A stretch of DNA of 45,838 bases from Verrucomicrobiota bacterium (GCA_014860005.1 JACZKP010000143.1:1-45838); one strand, 5' to 3'; shown: positions 1 to 10,185, counted from the stretch's first letter. Made by a program: numbers and translations. The notes: a model not told the origin generated them from the letters alone.

Positions 1-202
1 ATGCCGGAACGGTACCCAAAAGTACAGTTACAATTGTGTTACAGAAAGCAAACAATCCGGTGGCGTCCTTTGGGATCGGCTTTCTGCCTCCAACTTCGCT
101 CAACGCATCGCCCCGCCAAGTTTCAAAATGAGAACTGCTGGAGGCGGGATTGAATTCCTTGCCAGCCGGCGGCACGCTCCCTATGCTCGCGCGCAATTGG
201 TT

Positions 203-1600
203 ATGAACAACACTATTCGCTTCAAACTCTCGGTCATGATGTTTCTCCAGTTTTTCGTCTGGGGTGCGTGGTATGTGACCGGGCCAAATTATCTCTCCAC
301 CATCGGTTTCAAAGCGGAGGATTTCGGCACGATGTATTCCGTGGGCCCGATTGCGGGCATGATCGCGCCGTTCTTTGTGGGCATGGTCGCGGATCGTTTT
401 TTTGCCGCACAAAAAGTCCTTGCGGTCATGCATCTGCTCGGCGCGGCGATGATGTTTGCCGCCACCACGATCATGAAGTCAGCCAACCCTTCGCCGGACA
501 CGATCAACCTGCTTTTCTTCGCCCACATGCTGACCTATTTCCCGACGCTGGCGCTGACCAATACCATCGCCATGAAGTGCATGACCAATCCCGAGAAGGA
601 GTTTCCCGGCATCCGCGTGCTTGGCACCATCGGCTGGATCGTGGCCGGACTGACGATCACGGGTCTGAAGTTCGACACCAACATCAGCATGTTTTATCTC
701 ACGGTTGGTGCGGGCGTGGCACTCGGGTTGTTCAGCTTCGCTCTGCCCAACACGCCGCCCACCACAACGGGACCGGTCAAGGTGCGGCAGATCATCGGGC
801 TTGATGCGCTGGTAATGCTGAAGAACCGTTCCTACCTCGTCTTCTTGCTTTCGTCCATGCTGATCTGCATTCCGCTGGCGTTCTACTATCAGATCACCAG
901 CCGGGTAGTTGAGATGACCGGGCTGCCGATTGGCCAGACGATGAGTTACGGGCAGATGTCGGAGATTTTCTTCATGCTGGTGATGCCGTTCTTCTTTGCC
1001 CGGCTTGGTGTGAAATGGATGTTGGCCGTCGGCATGCTGGCGTGGATCGCGCGCTATGCGCTGTTCGCCTTTGGCGCAGCGGATGAGATTCGCTGGATGA
1101 TCCTCGTTGGCATCGTACTGCACGGAATTTGCTACGACTTTTTCTTTGTCACAGGGCAGATTTATACCGATCAGGCCGCTCCCAAACAGGTACGCGCACA
1201 AGCGCAAGGACTGTTGGTGCTGTTCACACTCGGACTCGGCATGGCCATCGGCGCGAAAGTCGCGGGCAGAATCGAAGCACAGCATACGCCGCCCGCTTCC
1301 GTGGCCGTTGCCAAGGCGCTGCCAGAACAAGCGGCCGCAGTCAAAGACTTGGAAGATCGTTTGGCCGCTGCACCACTGGAGGGACAAAAGGAAATTGCCG
1401 CTGAACTTGATCGGTTCATGCTGACCCTCCGGGCTGGACTGTCGCCGGAACAGCAAAAAGAATTACGCAAGGCCGAACTGCAATCAATCGAATGGAAACA
1501 GCTTTGGGGGAAACCCGCGATTTTTGCGGGGGTCGTACTAATGTTGTTCCTTGCCCTCTTTCGTCCGCCCGCGCCGGGAAATGGGAATAAACCAGCCTGA
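203..1600 (+). CDS. MFS transporter, nucleoside:H+ symporter type
   Basis: A 465-residue polytopic membrane protein that probably imports nucleosides or a related solute with protons across the inner membrane. Some ten to twelve hydrophobic segments run the whole length. The opening ([18 protein letters not shown], then [12 protein letters not shown]) resembles the NupG/XapB-like nucleoside:H+ symporters that are common in Verrucomicrobia and Planctomycetes. A charged loop of about 80 residues (roughly 385-445) separates the last transmembrane segment from the rest and is longer than in NupG. I chose the ATG at 203 because the hydrophobic N-terminus begins there; an in-frame start at 128 would add 25 residues that do not look like membrane protein. 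It lies 26 bases upstream of the GalU-like gene and may share its transcript. The substrate cannot be read from sequence. Confidence 0.82.
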   Translation: MNNTIRFKLSVMMFLQFFVWGAWYVTGPNYLSTIGFKAEDFGTMYSVGPIAGMIAPFFVGMVADRFFAAQKVLAVMHLLGAAMMFAATTIMKSANPSPDTINLLFFAHMLTYFPTLALTNTIAMKCMTNPEKEFPGIRVLGTIGWIVAGLTITGLKFDTNISMFYLTVGAGVALGLFSFALPNTPPTTTGPVKVRQIIGLDALVMLKNRSYLVFLLSSMLICIPLAFYYQITSRVVEMTGLPIGQTMSYGQMSEIFFMLVMPFFFARLGVKWMLAVGMLAWIARYALFAFGAADEIRWMILVGIVLHGICYDFFFVTGQIYTDQAAPKQVRAQAQGLLVLFTLGLGMAIGAKVAGRIEAQHTPPASVAVAKALPEQAAAVKDLEDRLAAAPLEGQKEIAAELDRFMLTLRAGLSPEQQKELRKAELQSIEWKQLWGKPAIFAGVVLMLFLALFRPPAPGNGNKPA

Positions 1601-1626
1601 AGCAACAACAACCATTTTGACCGGTC

Positions 1627-2466
1627 GTGAAAATCAGCAAAGCCGTCATCACTGCCGCCGGTTCCGGTCAACGCACGTTGCCGCTGCAAACGCTCGTGGA
1701 TCGCGACGGCCAGACCAAGTCGGCCCTCACCATCCTGCTGGAGGAAGTCATTCAAGCCGGCATCGAGGAGATCGGGCTGGTGATTTGTCCCGGCGACCGT
1801 GAAGCCTTCCTGTCCGCTGCAGGCGCGCACGTCAAGCGGTTGCGTTTCATCGAACAAACCGAGCCACTCGGATACGGGCATGCGATTCTGTGCGCCCACG
1901 CGTTCACGGGTAATGAACCTTTTCTCCTGCTGGTGGGCGACCACCTCTACGTCGCCCAAGGACCAACACCCTGCGCAAAGCAGCTCGTGGAAATTGCGGA
2001 GACTGAAACTTGCAGTGTTTCCGCGGTGCAAGCCACGCACGAAAGCAAACTGCCCTACTATGGCACGGTCGGCGCCCGGCGGTTGCCGGGCCACGCCGGC
2101 TTGTATCAGGTGGACCAGGTCATCGAGAAACCGACCCCCACCGTGGCAGAGCAGAAGCTGATCGTCCCCGGACTCCGCGCCGGTCATTATCTCTGCTTTT
2201 TCGGCATGCACGTGTTGACCGGGACGGTCATGGAAACATTGCAGGAACTGGTTGGCGGCAAGGAGGGAGCCCGCGGCGTTCATCTTTCCACAGCACTGGC
2301 CAAAACCGCCGAACGTGAACGTTACCTCGCTTGCGAACTTCATGGCCGGCGTTACGACATCGGCGTCAAATACGGTTTGCTCACGGCCCAACTGGCCATT
2401 GCCTTGAGCGGACCGGATCGCGACGAAGTGCTCTCCCACTTGGTCGAACTGCTGGCGCAGAAGTGA
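1627..2466 (+). CDS. galU: GalU-like sugar-1-phosphate nucleotidyltransferase
   Basis: Probable cytoplasmic UTP-glucose-1-phosphate uridylyltransferase or a close relative, making a nucleotide sugar from a sugar phosphate. The 279-residue length fits GalU. Visible GalU-like segments in order are [12 protein letters not shown] (nucleotide-binding start, residues 5-16), [15 protein letters not shown], the LLVGDH metal-binding region, [11 protein letters not shown] and a C-terminal [11 protein letters not shown], matching the YDTGxKxGxL of GalU. The start is a GTG. The signature loop reads GSGQRTLP where GalU usually has GxGTRxLP, so substrate preference may differ. It follows the transporter closely and precedes the kinase-pyrophosphorylase fusion by 110 bases, suggesting a nucleotide-sugar locus. 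Other sugar nucleotidyltransferases of the same fold remain possible. Confidence 0.78.
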   Translation: MKISKAVITAAGSGQRTLPLQTLVDRDGQTKSALTILLEEVIQAGIEEIGLVICPGDREAFLSAAGAHVKRLRFIEQTEPLGYGHAILCAHAFTGNEPFLLLVGDHLYVAQGPTPCAKQLVEIAETETCSVSAVQATHESKLPYYGTVGARRLPGHAGLYQVDQVIEKPTPTVAEQKLIVPGLRAGHYLCFFGMHVLTGTVMETLQELVGGKEGARGVHLSTALAKTAERERYLACELHGRRYDIGVKYGLLTAQLAIALSGPDRDEVLSHLVELLAQK

Positions 2467-2576
2467 AGGCGTCCCCAAAAGCCACTGCGCATGGTCGCCA
2501 CCGTGGTAACGAGGCGACAACCTTTGCGCAGCACACCAACCGAAGCTTCATTCTCACCTCCGTTACCTGCTGAAGC

Positions 2577-5500
2577 ATGTCTGGCAAACTCGTCCAACTC
2601 ATCACCTCGACCGACCCGGCAGTGCGGAATCAATCGCTGGATGCCTGTTGCCGCACCGCTTCACTTCCGGAACTGATGGCGGAAGCCAGCAATCTCGAAT
2701 CGTTTCGCCACCGCAGTGAAAATCTTTATGAACGGGTTCGCGCGTTGTTTTTTCTCTACGCGATTCACCGGTTCCATTTGCCGCTCAAGGCCGGGGTCAC
2801 GACCCGCAGCCTGATACCGTTCACGGGGCACACCCATCTGCTGCAAAGGCGGTTTGAGGAAGCCATCACGACGTTTCTCAAATCCCAAAACGACCAGGGG
2901 CCGTCCGACGCAATCTCAAGCGCACTGGCCGTCGCGTACTACAAGCTCGCCATTCAAACACTGGCCGACCAGGTGCGCCGCAGCGTGCGTTCGGTGCGCG
3001 GCAATCAATGGATGTTCCGCATGGGCCATCCGGCGGATCATCCTTTGCGCCTCCAACCCGCGCTGTTGCAGCGCAGCGAGGAGGATGGCGCGTATCCCAT
3101 TCTGCGCGAGTGTACGCCCGTGCGGATGGACCTCACCCACTGTGGCTGGAGCGACATCTTTTTCCTCGGCATGGATTATCCCGAGGGCGCAAAGGTGCTC
3201 AATGTCTCGATTGATCTCGGCGTGCGCGGACGCGACACCACCACGCGCCCGCCCATTGAGACCTGTTTGCGCGTGATAGATGAACCCGTGTTGCGCTTGA
3301 CCAGCGTTGATTTGGGAGCGACCGCGGACATTACGCATCTCGCAGATGTTTTCGATTTTGCGAAGGACTATCTGGGGTTGCTCAAAGCGGCCGTCATCTC
3401 CAGCGGGATCGTGCCACCGGGCGTGGAAGGCTCGGGGCAGGATCTCGCGGAACTGCTGGCGCGCGTGGCCGGCAGCGGACGGGGGCTGGAATTGGTGAGC
3501 AACGTGAATGGCATCCCCAAAGGTTCACGGCTGGCGGTGTCCACCAATCTGCTGGCCTCGCTGATTTCGTTGTGCATGCGGGCCACCGGGCAGGCCGCTT
3601 CGCTGACTGGAACGTTGCGGGAGGAGGAACGGCGGCTGGTCCTGGCACGCGCGATTCTCGGCGAATGGCTCGGCGGTTCCGGCGGCGGCTGGCAGGATTC
3701 GGGCGGTGTCTGGCCGGGCATGAAATTGATCGAAGGCGTGCTCGCGACGGAACAGGACCCCGAAGCTGGCATCAGCCGCGGCCGGCTCATGCCCCAACAC
3801 CGCATCCTGGATCAGACCGAGGCAACGCCGGCAATGCGGCAAAAGCTTCAAGATAGCTTGGTCCTCGTGCATGGGGGCATGGCCCAGAACGTGGGTCCCA
3901 TTCTGGAAATGGTCACCGAGAAATACCTGCTGCGCTCCGAGGCCGAATGGCAGGCACGCTTGAGCATGCTGGGAATCCTTCAGGAGATTCTTGGCGCGTT
4001 GCGGGGTGAGAGTTTGCCAGCCATCGGCGATGCCACCACTCGGAATTTCTTCGGCCCGATTCAGGCCATCATTCCGTGGGCAACGAATCTCTTCACCGAA
4101 ACGCTCATCAACCGCGTGCGCGCGGAGTTCGGCGAAAAGTTTCTGGGTTTCTGGATGCTGGGCGGCATGTCCGGCGGTGGGATGGGTTTCATTTTCGATC
4201 CAATTCACAAGGCTCGTGGTCAGACGTTCCTCCAGCAAATCATGTCCGACACCAAACGCGAATTGCAGCACGCCCTGCCCTTCGCGATGGAGCCCGTGGT
4301 TTATGACTTTGCCATCAACGAACGCGGCACTTTCGCCGAACTGCTGACTGGCCCGGCGGCACTCATGCCGGCCGGTTACTACGCCTTGACCACGCCACCG
4401 CTGCTTCGCCAGGACCGCAAGGTTCTCCCACCCTTGCGGCGCGCCGAGTTGGATAAATTCGGCGCCGCCTGCCGCACCCGGCCCGAGTTGCGTGACATGG
4501 TGCAGACGTTGTTCGATGCGATGCTGCCCCGTGGCAAAGCCGAAAGCTCCGAGGGAAAATCGCTTGGTTCGTTGCTGGAAGAACTTGGCTTTGACCACCC
4601 CCAACATGAACAAATTCGCAGCGAGCTTAAAGAAGGCCGCATTGGCCTGGCACAAAATCGCCTGCCTTTGAGCGCCGTCATTGAGGATGTGCAGCCCGAC
4701 GATGTGACGGATGCCACAACGTGGTCCGGCAGTGGCGCAAGCTTGCAGCTTGCGACGGTGCCGCCGGGCTTTCAGCCTGGCGTTCCCAGCGAGACACCCA
4801 CGCCAACCCGGAAGGTTGGCGGCACTGACGCAAGCCAGAGGCTTGCACCATTGCCGTTCATCCCCTTCGACAAGCATCGTTCAGCCAGCATCCGTCGTCG
4901 TTATCTCCCGCATTGGCGGCAGGAGGGCACAACCTATTTTGTGACCTTCCGACTGGCGGACTCGCTTCCAGCATCATTTGTGACGGACACTTTGCGCGAG
5001 CGCGACGAGTTTGTCCGCGCCCAAGGCAAATCGCTTTCGCCTGAGCGACGCGAGGAGTTGCTGACGTTCTACCGCGAGAAGATTGAGGCCGAACTCGACA
5101 AAGGCCACGGCCAATGCCTGCTGCGCAATCCAGCCGCCGCGCGCATCTTGGAATCCGCGCTTCGCCATTTTGACGGCCAACGTTACTGGCTTGGATGCTT
5201 CGCCGTGATGCCCAACCATGTTCACGTCATTGCCCGGCCCATCCAGGGCCACGAGCTGTCGGACATTCTGCATAGCTGGAAATCGTACACCGCCCGCGAA
5301 ATCAACAAACTCAACCGAACCACCGGGCAGCTCTGGCAGCATGAGTCATTTGATCACATCATCCGGGATGAACACGAGTTGGAACGCATTTCCTCCTATG
5401 TGGCCGAGAATCCACTGCGCGCGAATCTGCCTGTCGGGAGTGCGGTGGTGGGACTTGGCAGTTCGGTGGGAAGCGAGGAGGAAAGCGCCACGGCAACGCA

Positions 5501-6782
5501 CCCGGGTAGTGGCGCAAGCTTGCAGCTTGCGACGGTGCCGCCGGGCTTTCAGCCTGGCGTTTCCAGCGAGACACCCACGCCAACCCGGAGGGTTGGCGGC
5601 ACTGACGCAAGCCAGAGGCTCGCGCCACTGGGGCGGGCCGCGCTGGAGCGAGGTGAAGTGGCGGTGGTCACGCTGGCGGCGGGCGCGGGCAGCCGGTGGA
5701 CTCAGGGCGCCGGGGTGGTGAAAGCGCTGCACCCGTTCTGTCGGCTGGACGGCAAGCACCGCACGTTCATTGAAACTCATCTGGCGAAGAGCCGGCGTAT
5801 CTCGAAGCAGGCCGGTAACTGGCTGCCCCATCTCTTCACGACCAGTTACCTTTCCCACGAGCCGACCCAGGCGTTTCTTGCGCGCCAGCACAATTACAAT
5901 TACGAAGGCGAAGTTGTGCTTTCATCCGGACGCTTCATCGGCCTGCGCTTCGTGCCGATGGCGCGTGATCTGCGTTTTATGTGGGAGGAACTGCCGCAGC
6001 AATTGTTGGATGAACAAGCCCAGAAAGTGCGCGAGAGTCTGCGCTCCGCCCTGATTGGGTGGGCACAAAGCACCGGTGAAGCCAGCGATTACACGGACAA
6101 CCTTCCGCTCCAGTGCCTCCATCCGGTCGGTCATTGGTATGAAATCCCAAACCTGCTGCGCAACGGCGTACTGGCGGATTTGCTGACCCGGCGACCGCAG
6201 TTGAAATATCTGATGTTGCACAACATTGATACCCTGGGCGCGGACGTTGATCCGGCATTACTCGGCCGGCACATCGAAAGCGGTGCGTGCCTTTCGTTCG
6301 AAGTCATTACGCGGCGCATCGAGGACCGCGGTGGTGGTTTGGCGCGCGTCAATGGGCGTTTGCGACTCGTGGAAGGTTTGGCCATGCCGCGCGAGGAAAT
6401 CGAATTCAATCTTTCCTATTACAACTCCAACACCTGCTGGATTGACCTCGACAAACTGCTGGGGGTGTTTCACCTGACGCGCGGCGACCTGACAGACGAA
6501 GCCAGGACCACCGCCGCCATCCGCGAACTTGCTGCGAAGATTCCCACCTACATCACCCTCAAGGAGGTAAAGAAACGCTGGGGCCACGGTCAGGAAGACG
6601 TTTACCCGGTCTGCCAGTTCGAAAAACTTTGGGTGGACATGAGTTCGCTGCCGGAAATTGACACTCGCTTCATCGCTGTGCCGCGGCTGCGTGGACAGCA
6701 ACTCAAGGATCAATCCCAACTGGACGGCTGGTTGCGCGACGGCTCGGCGGCTTACGTCGAAAGCTTGTGCGCGTGGGCGTAG
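2577..6782 (+). CDS. GHMP/fucokinase-like sugar kinase fused to UDP-sugar pyrophosphorylase, interrupted in frame by a transposase module
   Basis: One 1401-codon reading frame with three parts. Residues about 140-690 look like a GHMP sugar kinase of the L-fucokinase type: [17 protein letters not shown] (sugar-binding N-terminus), [12 protein letters not shown] (ATP loop, about 313-324), GGGWQD (about 369) and [10 protein letters not shown] (C-terminal glycine motif, about 529-538). Residues about 1030-1401 look like the UDPGP pyrophosphorylase family: [11 protein letters not shown], then [12 protein letters not shown] (about 1215-1226) and [13 protein letters not shown]. Together they would phosphorylate a sugar and activate it as a nucleotide sugar, as in FKP or plant salvage enzymes, though the domain order differs from Bacteroides FKP. 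Residues 719-1018 belong to neither: they are a REP-transposase module (separate entries). Whether the product folds and works with 300 extra residues in the linker is unknown. The sugar is unassigned. Confidence 0.75.
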   Translation: MSGKLVQLITSTDPAVRNQSLDACCRTASLPELMAEASNLESFRHRSENLYERVRALFFLYAIHRFHLPLKAGVTTRSLIPFTGHTHLLQRRFEEAITTFLKSQNDQGPSDAISSALAVAYYKLAIQTLADQVRRSVRSVRGNQWMFRMGHPADHPLRLQPALLQRSEEDGAYPILRECTPVRMDLTHCGWSDIFFLGMDYPEGAKVLNVSIDLGVRGRDTTTRPPIETCLRVIDEPVLRLTSVDLGATADITHLADVFDFAKDYLGLLKAAVISSGIVPPGVEGSGQDLAELLARVAGSGRGLELVSNVNGIPKGSRLAVSTNLLASLISLCMRATGQAASLTGTLREEERRLVLARAILGEWLGGSGGGWQDSGGVWPGMKLIEGVLATEQDPEAGISRGRLMPQHRILDQTEATPAMRQKLQDSLVLVHGGMAQNVGPILEMVTEKYLLRSEAEWQARLSMLGILQEILGALRGESLPAIGDATTRNFFGPIQAIIPWATNLFTETLINRVRAEFGEKFLGFWMLGGMSGGGMGFIFDPIHKARGQTFLQQIMSDTKRELQHALPFAMEPVVYDFAINERGTFAELLTGPAALMPAGYYALTTPPLLRQDRKVLPPLRRAELDKFGAACRTRPELRDMVQTLFDAMLPRGKAESSEGKSLGSLLEELGFDHPQHEQIRSELKEGRIGLAQNRLPLSAVIEDVQPDDVTDATTWSGSGASLQLATVPPGFQPGVPSETPTPTRKVGGTDASQRLAPLPFIPFDKHRSASIRRRYLPHWRQEGTTYFVTFRLADSLPASFVTDTLRERDEFVRAQGKSLSPERREELLTFYREKIEAELDKGHGQCLLRNPAAARILESALRHFDGQRYWLGCFAVMPNHVHVIARPIQGHELSDILHSWKSYTAREINKLNRTTGQLWQHESFDHIIRDEHELERISSYVAENPLRANLPVGSAVVGLGSSVGSEEESATATHPGSGASLQLATVPPGFQPGVSSETPTPTRRVGGTDASQRLAPLGRAALERGEVAVVTLAAGAGSRWTQGAGVVKALHPFCRLDGKHRTFIETHLAKSRRISKQAGNWLPHLFTTSYLSHEPTQAFLARQHNYNYEGEVVLSSGRFIGLRFVPMARDLRFMWEELPQQLLDEQAQKVRESLRSALIGWAQSTGEASDYTDNLPLQCLHPVGHWYEIPNLLRNGVLADLLTRRPQLKYLMLHNIDTLGADVDPALLGRHIESGACLSFEVITRRIEDRGGGLARVNGRLRLVEGLAMPREEIEFNLSYYNSNTCWIDLDKLLGVFHLTRGDLTDEARTTAAIRELAAKIPTYITLKEVKKRWGHGQEDVYPVCQFEKLWVDMSSLPEIDTRFIAVPRLRGQQLKDQSQLDGWLRDGSAAYVESLCAWA
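4731..4853 (+). repeat. 123-bp REP-like repeat, left copy
   Basis: Contains four consecutive hairpins: 4736-4754 (CGCAAGC/GCTTGCG, 5-base loop), 4762-4782 (CGCCGGGCT/AGCCTGGCG, one wobble), 4801-4821 (CGCCAACC/GGTTGGCG, 5-base loop) and 4830-4846 (GCAAGCC/GGCTTGC, 3-base loop). It matches the copy at 5508-5630 at 118 of 123 positions. It is translated as 41 residues, beginning [17 protein letters not shown]. It forms the left boundary of the RAYT module. Confidence 0.93.
5508..5630 (+). repeat. 123-bp REP-like repeat, right copy
   Basis: Direct copy of 4731-4853 with five substitutions, of which one (in hairpin 4, GGCTCGC instead of GGCTTGC) weakens a stem. The start-to-start distance is 777 bases (259 codons), so both copies are read in the same frame and give nearly the same 41-residue peptide. 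It forms the right boundary of the RAYT module. Confidence 0.93.
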
Positions 6783-6948
6783 GTTGACACCTCCGGCAGT
6801 CCACGCCCTCGCAAGCCACGCAATTCCTGACTCACACCTTTCTTAAGCGTTCCCACGCGCGTGCATATTGTCGTGCGAATTGCGGTCGAGACGCAGCGGC
6901 CTGATGCCTCAGCGGAATCACCTCCAGTCCAACGCGGCTGCCGTGACT

Positions 6949-7455
6949 TCAAGGGTTGAGCCGCACCAACTTTTCAGGAGTGTCCAGCGCCGCAAGCAAG
7001 GCTGCGACGCTCGATCGCTGCCCCGGCAAAACAAGATCCGGCGCAATCTCGCTCAATGGTTGCAACACGAAGCGCCGCGTGTGCGCCCGGGGATGCGGCA
7101 AAACCAGGTGCTTTGTGACGCGCGTTTCCTGACCAAAGGTAATCAAATCCAGATCCAGCCGGCGTGGTTCGTTGAGAACCTGTTTCAGTTTGCGACCGAA
7201 TTTCTTCTCCAACAGCAGCAGCTTCTCCAAAAGGGACTCCGGGGATTCCCGTCGCTGCGGTGTGAGTCCAACGGCGGCATTCACGAAGGGCGGTGAGCCG
7301 GGCGGACAATCCACCGGCGTAGTCTGCCAGAAGGAAGACCTCAGCAAGGGAAACGATGAATGTGCCTCCAATCGTTCCATCGCCCGCGAGAGGATGCCTT
7401 GGGAATCACCGACGTTCGACCCGAGGGCAATGATGGCCAGAACACGCGCAGACAT
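6949..7455 (-). CDS. folK: 2-amino-4-hydroxy-6-hydroxymethyldihydropteridine diphosphokinase
   Basis: Folate biosynthesis enzyme that transfers pyrophosphate from ATP to 6-hydroxymethyl-dihydropterin in the cytoplasm. The 168 residues begin LAIIALGSNVGDSQG, the FolK N-terminus, and contain the family signature RRLDLDLITFG and the following LPHPRAHTRRFVLQPL, which carry metal and pterin contacts. Its length is typical. It is the last gene of the leftward dapF-dapA-dapB-folK group, starting 30 bases after dapB, so co-transcription is likely although it belongs to a different pathway. The 166 bases between its end and the end of the kinase-pyrophosphorylase gene hold no gene that I can see. Confidence 0.93.
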   Translation of the reverse strand: MSARVLAIIALGSNVGDSQGILSRAMERLEAHSSFPLLRSSFWQTTPVDCPPGSPPFVNAAVGLTPQRRESPESLLEKLLLLEKKFGRKLKQVLNEPRRLDLDLITFGQETRVTKHLVLPHPRAHTRRFVLQPLSEIAPDLVLPGQRSSVAALLAALDTPEKLVRLNP

Positions 7456-7485
7456 AAGCGTTAATACAAAAGCCGGACAGGGGTT

Positions 7486-8220
7486 TTACTTCAAGCCAAG
7501 CACATCTTGCATGTCGTAGAGACCGGGCGGCTGCCGCACCACCCACAACGCCGCACGCAGGGCGCCGTTGGCGAAAGTGTCGCGGCTGGAGGCTTTGTGG
7601 GTCAATTCCACCCGCTCACCATTCGTGGCGAAAATAACGGTATGATCCCCGACCACATCGCCGCCGCGCACGGAGTGGATTCCAATCTCCTCGTGGGTCC
7701 GTTCCCCCACAATTCCTTCGCGACCGTGTCGCGCGACCTTCGAGAGTTGTTGCCGGCGAACCTCCGCCAATATCTCCGCCAAAGACTTCGCCGTGCCGCT
7801 GGGGGCATCCTTCTTGAGCCGATGGTGCATCTCCACGATTTCAACATCGTAGTCCGATCCCAGGATCTCCGCCGCCTTGCGCGTCAACCAGAACAACGTG
7901 TTCACGCCGGTGGAATAATTCGAGGCCAGCACCATGGGAATACGTGACGCGTGCTGTGTGATACGTGATTTCTCCTTGTCGTCATGGCCAGTCGTTCCCA
8001 CGACCAACGCTTTGTTGTTGGCCGAACACAGTTCGGCGATCCTCGCCGTAGCCGTGTGCGCGCTGAAATCAATCACGACATCGCCTTGTTGAATGATCGC
8101 CGTCAGATCATCGCCTTGATCAATCTGGCCAACGACATCGAGATCACGGTGGGCAGGCGCGCAGTGGAGGAGCGCCCGGCCCATGCGGCCTTTCGCTCCG
8201 GTGATAATGACTTTGGTCAT
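7486..8220 (-). CDS. dapB: 4-hydroxy-tetrahydrodipicolinate reductase
   Basis: Second step of the diaminopimelate/lysine branch: reduces the DapA product with NAD(P)H. Residues 3-15 (KVIITGAKGRMGR) form the nucleotide-binding glycine loop. GTTGHD (75-80) and EMHHRLKKDAPSGTA (130-144) carry the catalytic His and Lys and the substrate-binding SGT. At 244 residues it is slightly shorter than the E. coli enzyme, the region after the glycine loop being compact. It is co-directional with dapA upstream (74-base gap) and folK downstream. Diaminopimelate feeds peptidoglycan as well as lysine. Confidence 0.95.
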   Translation of the reverse strand: MTKVIITGAKGRMGRALLHCAPAHRDLDVVGQIDQGDDLTAIIQQGDVVIDFSAHTATARIAELCSANNKALVVGTTGHDDKEKSRITQHASRIPMVLASNYSTGVNTLFWLTRKAAEILGSDYDVEIVEMHHRLKKDAPSGTAKSLAEILAEVRRQQLSKVARHGREGIVGERTHEEIGIHSVRGGDVVGDHTVIFATNGERVELTHKASSRDTFANGALRAALWVVRQPPGLYDMQDVLGLK

Positions 8221-8294
8221 TGGTGATTCGGGAGAAGTAATTTGTGAGAGGCAGACCGCAAAGGCATCCTTTCGATCCGCACTTCACTGGGAAT

Positions 8295-9176
8295 TCATTT
8301 CAACACTCCGCACGCTTTCATGGTCTTGCGCAGCTTCTCGCGGCTGGTCGCACTGATGGGCACGAGGGGAAGACGGAATTCCTCTTCCATCAAACCCAGC
8401 ATGGCCAGTGCGGCTTTTGCAGGTGCGGGGTTGGTTTCAATGAACAGGTCTTTGAACAAGGGATAGAACTTTTCGTGCAGCTTCAAGGCGAGCGCGGTGT
8501 TGCCGGACTTCCAGGCCCGCACCATGTGCGCCACTTCGCGGGGAATGACATTGGACGCCACGCTCACCACGCCGTGCGCGCCCACGGCCATGAACGGCAA
8601 CGTCAACGAATCGTCGCCGCTCAGGATCGTAAATTTGTGGCCCATTGCCGCGCGCAACTGGCTCACGCGATCGGGATTGCCGCCCGCTTCCTTGATGCCG
8701 ACGATGTTGACGCTGTCGTGAGCGAGGCGGTTGACCGTGTCCACGGCGATCTCAATCCCGCACCGCCCGGGAATGCTGTAAAGAATGATGGGCAAATGGG
8801 TCGAACAGGCCACGGCGTGGAAATGCTGGAACACGCCTTCCTGGGTTGGTTTGTTGTAGTAGGGGGCCACCTGAAGCGACGCATCCGCGCCCGCCTTCTC
8901 GGCTTCCTGCGTGAGATAAATCGCTTCCTTGGTGGAATTGCCACCCGTGCCGGCAATAACTTTGATCTTGCCGTGCGCGAACTTCACCGACAACCGGATC
9001 ACGCCAATGTGCTCTTCGTAATCGAGTGTGGCGGATTCGCCAGTTGTGCCGACCGGCACGATGCCGTCCACACCTGCCCTGATCTGTGATTTGATCAGGC
9101 GTTCGAGCGCAGGTTCGTCAATCTGGCCGTTTTTGAACGGCGTCACAATCGCGGTGTAAGTGCCAATAAAAGTCAT
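8295..9176 (-). CDS. dapA: 4-hydroxy-tetrahydrodipicolinate synthase
   Basis: Condenses pyruvate with aspartate semialdehyde, the entry step of diaminopimelate synthesis. The start at 9176 gives 293 residues, the normal length, opening MTFIGTYTAIVTPF; an in-frame extension to 9263 would add 29 residues with no DapA similarity. GTTGES (43-48), Tyr133 in ILYSIPGRCG and the Schiff-base Lys162 in NIVGIKEAGG are all present. N-acetylneuraminate lyase is a paralogue with the same fold, and a sialidase lies elsewhere in the window, but the GxxGE context and the dapB/dapF neighbours favour DapA. The 199 bases between its start and the dapF stop hold no gene that I can see. Confidence 0.95.
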   Translation of the reverse strand: MTFIGTYTAIVTPFKNGQIDEPALERLIKSQIRAGVDGIVPVGTTGESATLDYEEHIGVIRLSVKFAHGKIKVIAGTGGNSTKEAIYLTQEAEKAGADASLQVAPYYNKPTQEGVFQHFHAVACSTHLPIILYSIPGRCGIEIAVDTVNRLAHDSVNIVGIKEAGGNPDRVSQLRAAMGHKFTILSGDDSLTLPFMAVGAHGVVSVASNVIPREVAHMVRAWKSGNTALALKLHEKFYPLFKDLFIETNPAPAKAALAMLGLMEEEFRLPLVPISATSREKLRKTMKACGVLK

Positions 9177-9375
9177 GGTTTGTCTTCCAGAGTGCCGGAT
9201 GTTCGGAGAAACCCGGCAGTTTGGCGAGCCAGAAATCCGTTCACTCCGTATTCGCCAAAACACGTCTTGCGAGCGAAAGAATCCTGGTACGCCAGTTCCC
9301 GCAATCTTGCCAACAAATATGGCGATTCACGCCGGATCGTCTCCCCGCAAGCGGAAGACTGAGGCAAGTGCGAGA

Positions 9376-10185
9376 CTATGCCTCAATTTGCCCTTCAAAC
9401 ACGAAATCGGCAGGACCGGTGAGCTTCACATCGTCAAACTCCGAGCCGTTGACGGTAAAACTCACCTCCAACGTGTCACCGCCCTGCACTTGCACCTTCA
9501 CTGGTGATGTGAATTGGTGAACCCGCGCCGAAATCATAGCCGCCGCGCTGACACCCGTGCCGCACGCCAGGGTTTCGCCTTCGACGCCACGCTCAAAGGT
9601 GCGCACGCGGATGTGATTCGATTCGAGCACTTGTACGAAATTCACGTTCGTGCCGCGCGGCCCGAAATGCGCGTGCCGCCGGATTTCCGAGCCAAGGGAT
9701 TGGACCATGGCCTTGTCCGCATCCGGCACGTAAAGTACTGCGTGGGGTACTCCGGTGTTCAGCGAATGGATGGTTTCCGTCCCCGTGGACAGGTTCACCT
9801 GTTCGTTAAGCCGCAGATTCGCGGGTTTCGTGAGATTCACCGTCACTCGTTCGCCCGCGAAACTTGCGGCAATCACACCCGCCTCTGTCTCAAAGGTGAA
9901 GTCACGCTTAAGGCCCGCTTTCCTTTGCGCGAATCGGGCGAAGCATCGTGCCCCGTTGCCGCACATTTCGCCCGTGCTACCATCGCTGTTGTAAAACTCC
10001 CAGGCCCAATCCGCCTTGCCAGATTTGCACGGCACCAGAATCAAAATGCCATCGGCACCGACACCGCGATGACGGTCACATAACCGGACAATTTCTTCCC
10101 GCGAGAGTCGAATTGCTGCAGAACGGTTGTCGAGCAGGATGAAGTCATTTCCCGCGCCGTTCATCTTCGTGAATTCCAAAAGCAT
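9376..10185 (-). CDS. dapF: Diaminopimelate epimerase
   Basis: Cofactor-independent racemase converting LL- to meso-diaminopimelate. The start at 10185 gives 269 residues, opening LLEFTKMNGAGNDFILLDN, the canonical DapF N-terminus; upstream in-frame sequence to 10251 is not DapF-like. Both catalytic cysteines are visible: Cys75 in GEMCGNGARC and Cys208 in TLACGTGVSAA. The presence of DapF implies that the cell uses a route through LL-diaminopimelate (succinylase, acetylase or DapL type). It is the first gene of the leftward dap group; a promoter would lie in the 220 bases shared with the divergent lipoprotein gene. Confidence 0.95.
   Translation of the reverse strand: MLLEFTKMNGAGNDFILLDNRSAAIRLSREEIVRLCDRHRGVGADGILILVPCKSGKADWAWEFYNSDGSTGEMCGNGARCFARFAQRKAGLKRDFTFETEAGVIAASFAGERVTVNLTKPANLRLNEQVNLSTGTETIHSLNTGVPHAVLYVPDADKAMVQSLGSEIRRHAHFGPRGTNVNFVQVLESNHIRVRTFERGVEGETLACGTGVSAAAMISARVHQFTSPVKVQVQGGDTLEVSFTVNGSEFDDVKLTGPADFVFEGQIEA

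Larger units (their letters stand above)
4731..5630 (+). mobile_element. RAYT (Y1/REP-associated transposase) module bounded by two palindromic repeats, inserted in frame
   Basis: This 900-bp stretch encodes residues 719-1018 of the surrounding gene and has its own identity. Between two 123-bp repeats lies a single-strand DNA transposase of the IS200-related RAYT family: [20 protein letters not shown] at the start, the HUH-type motif NHVHV (His881 and His883 of the host frame) and the candidate nucleophile Tyr941 in [12 protein letters not shown]. RAYTs excise and move REP hairpins. The module has no in-frame ATG before the MPNHVH segment (a TTG at 4851 is possible) and no stop codon before the right repeat, so it reads through from kinase to pyrophosphorylase. 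The total length is 300 codons. No target duplication is obvious. It may be a recent insertion, or an old one kept because it preserves the frame. Confidence 0.85.

Noticed and set aside
3525..4877. 450-codon open frame on the minus strand opposite the kinase domain
   Set aside because: It overlaps a gene with clear domain motifs on the plus strand, has no domain motif that I recognise and no start context; it is a codon-bias shadow in GC-rich DNA. The same applies to the 325- and 449-codon minus frames at 479-1456 and 1171-2520, and to most other overlapping frames.
8295..9176. N-acetylneuraminate lyase, given the sialidase in the window
   Set aside because: Position between dapF and dapB, normal DapA length and active-site wording favour DapA; the sialidase is 20 kb away.
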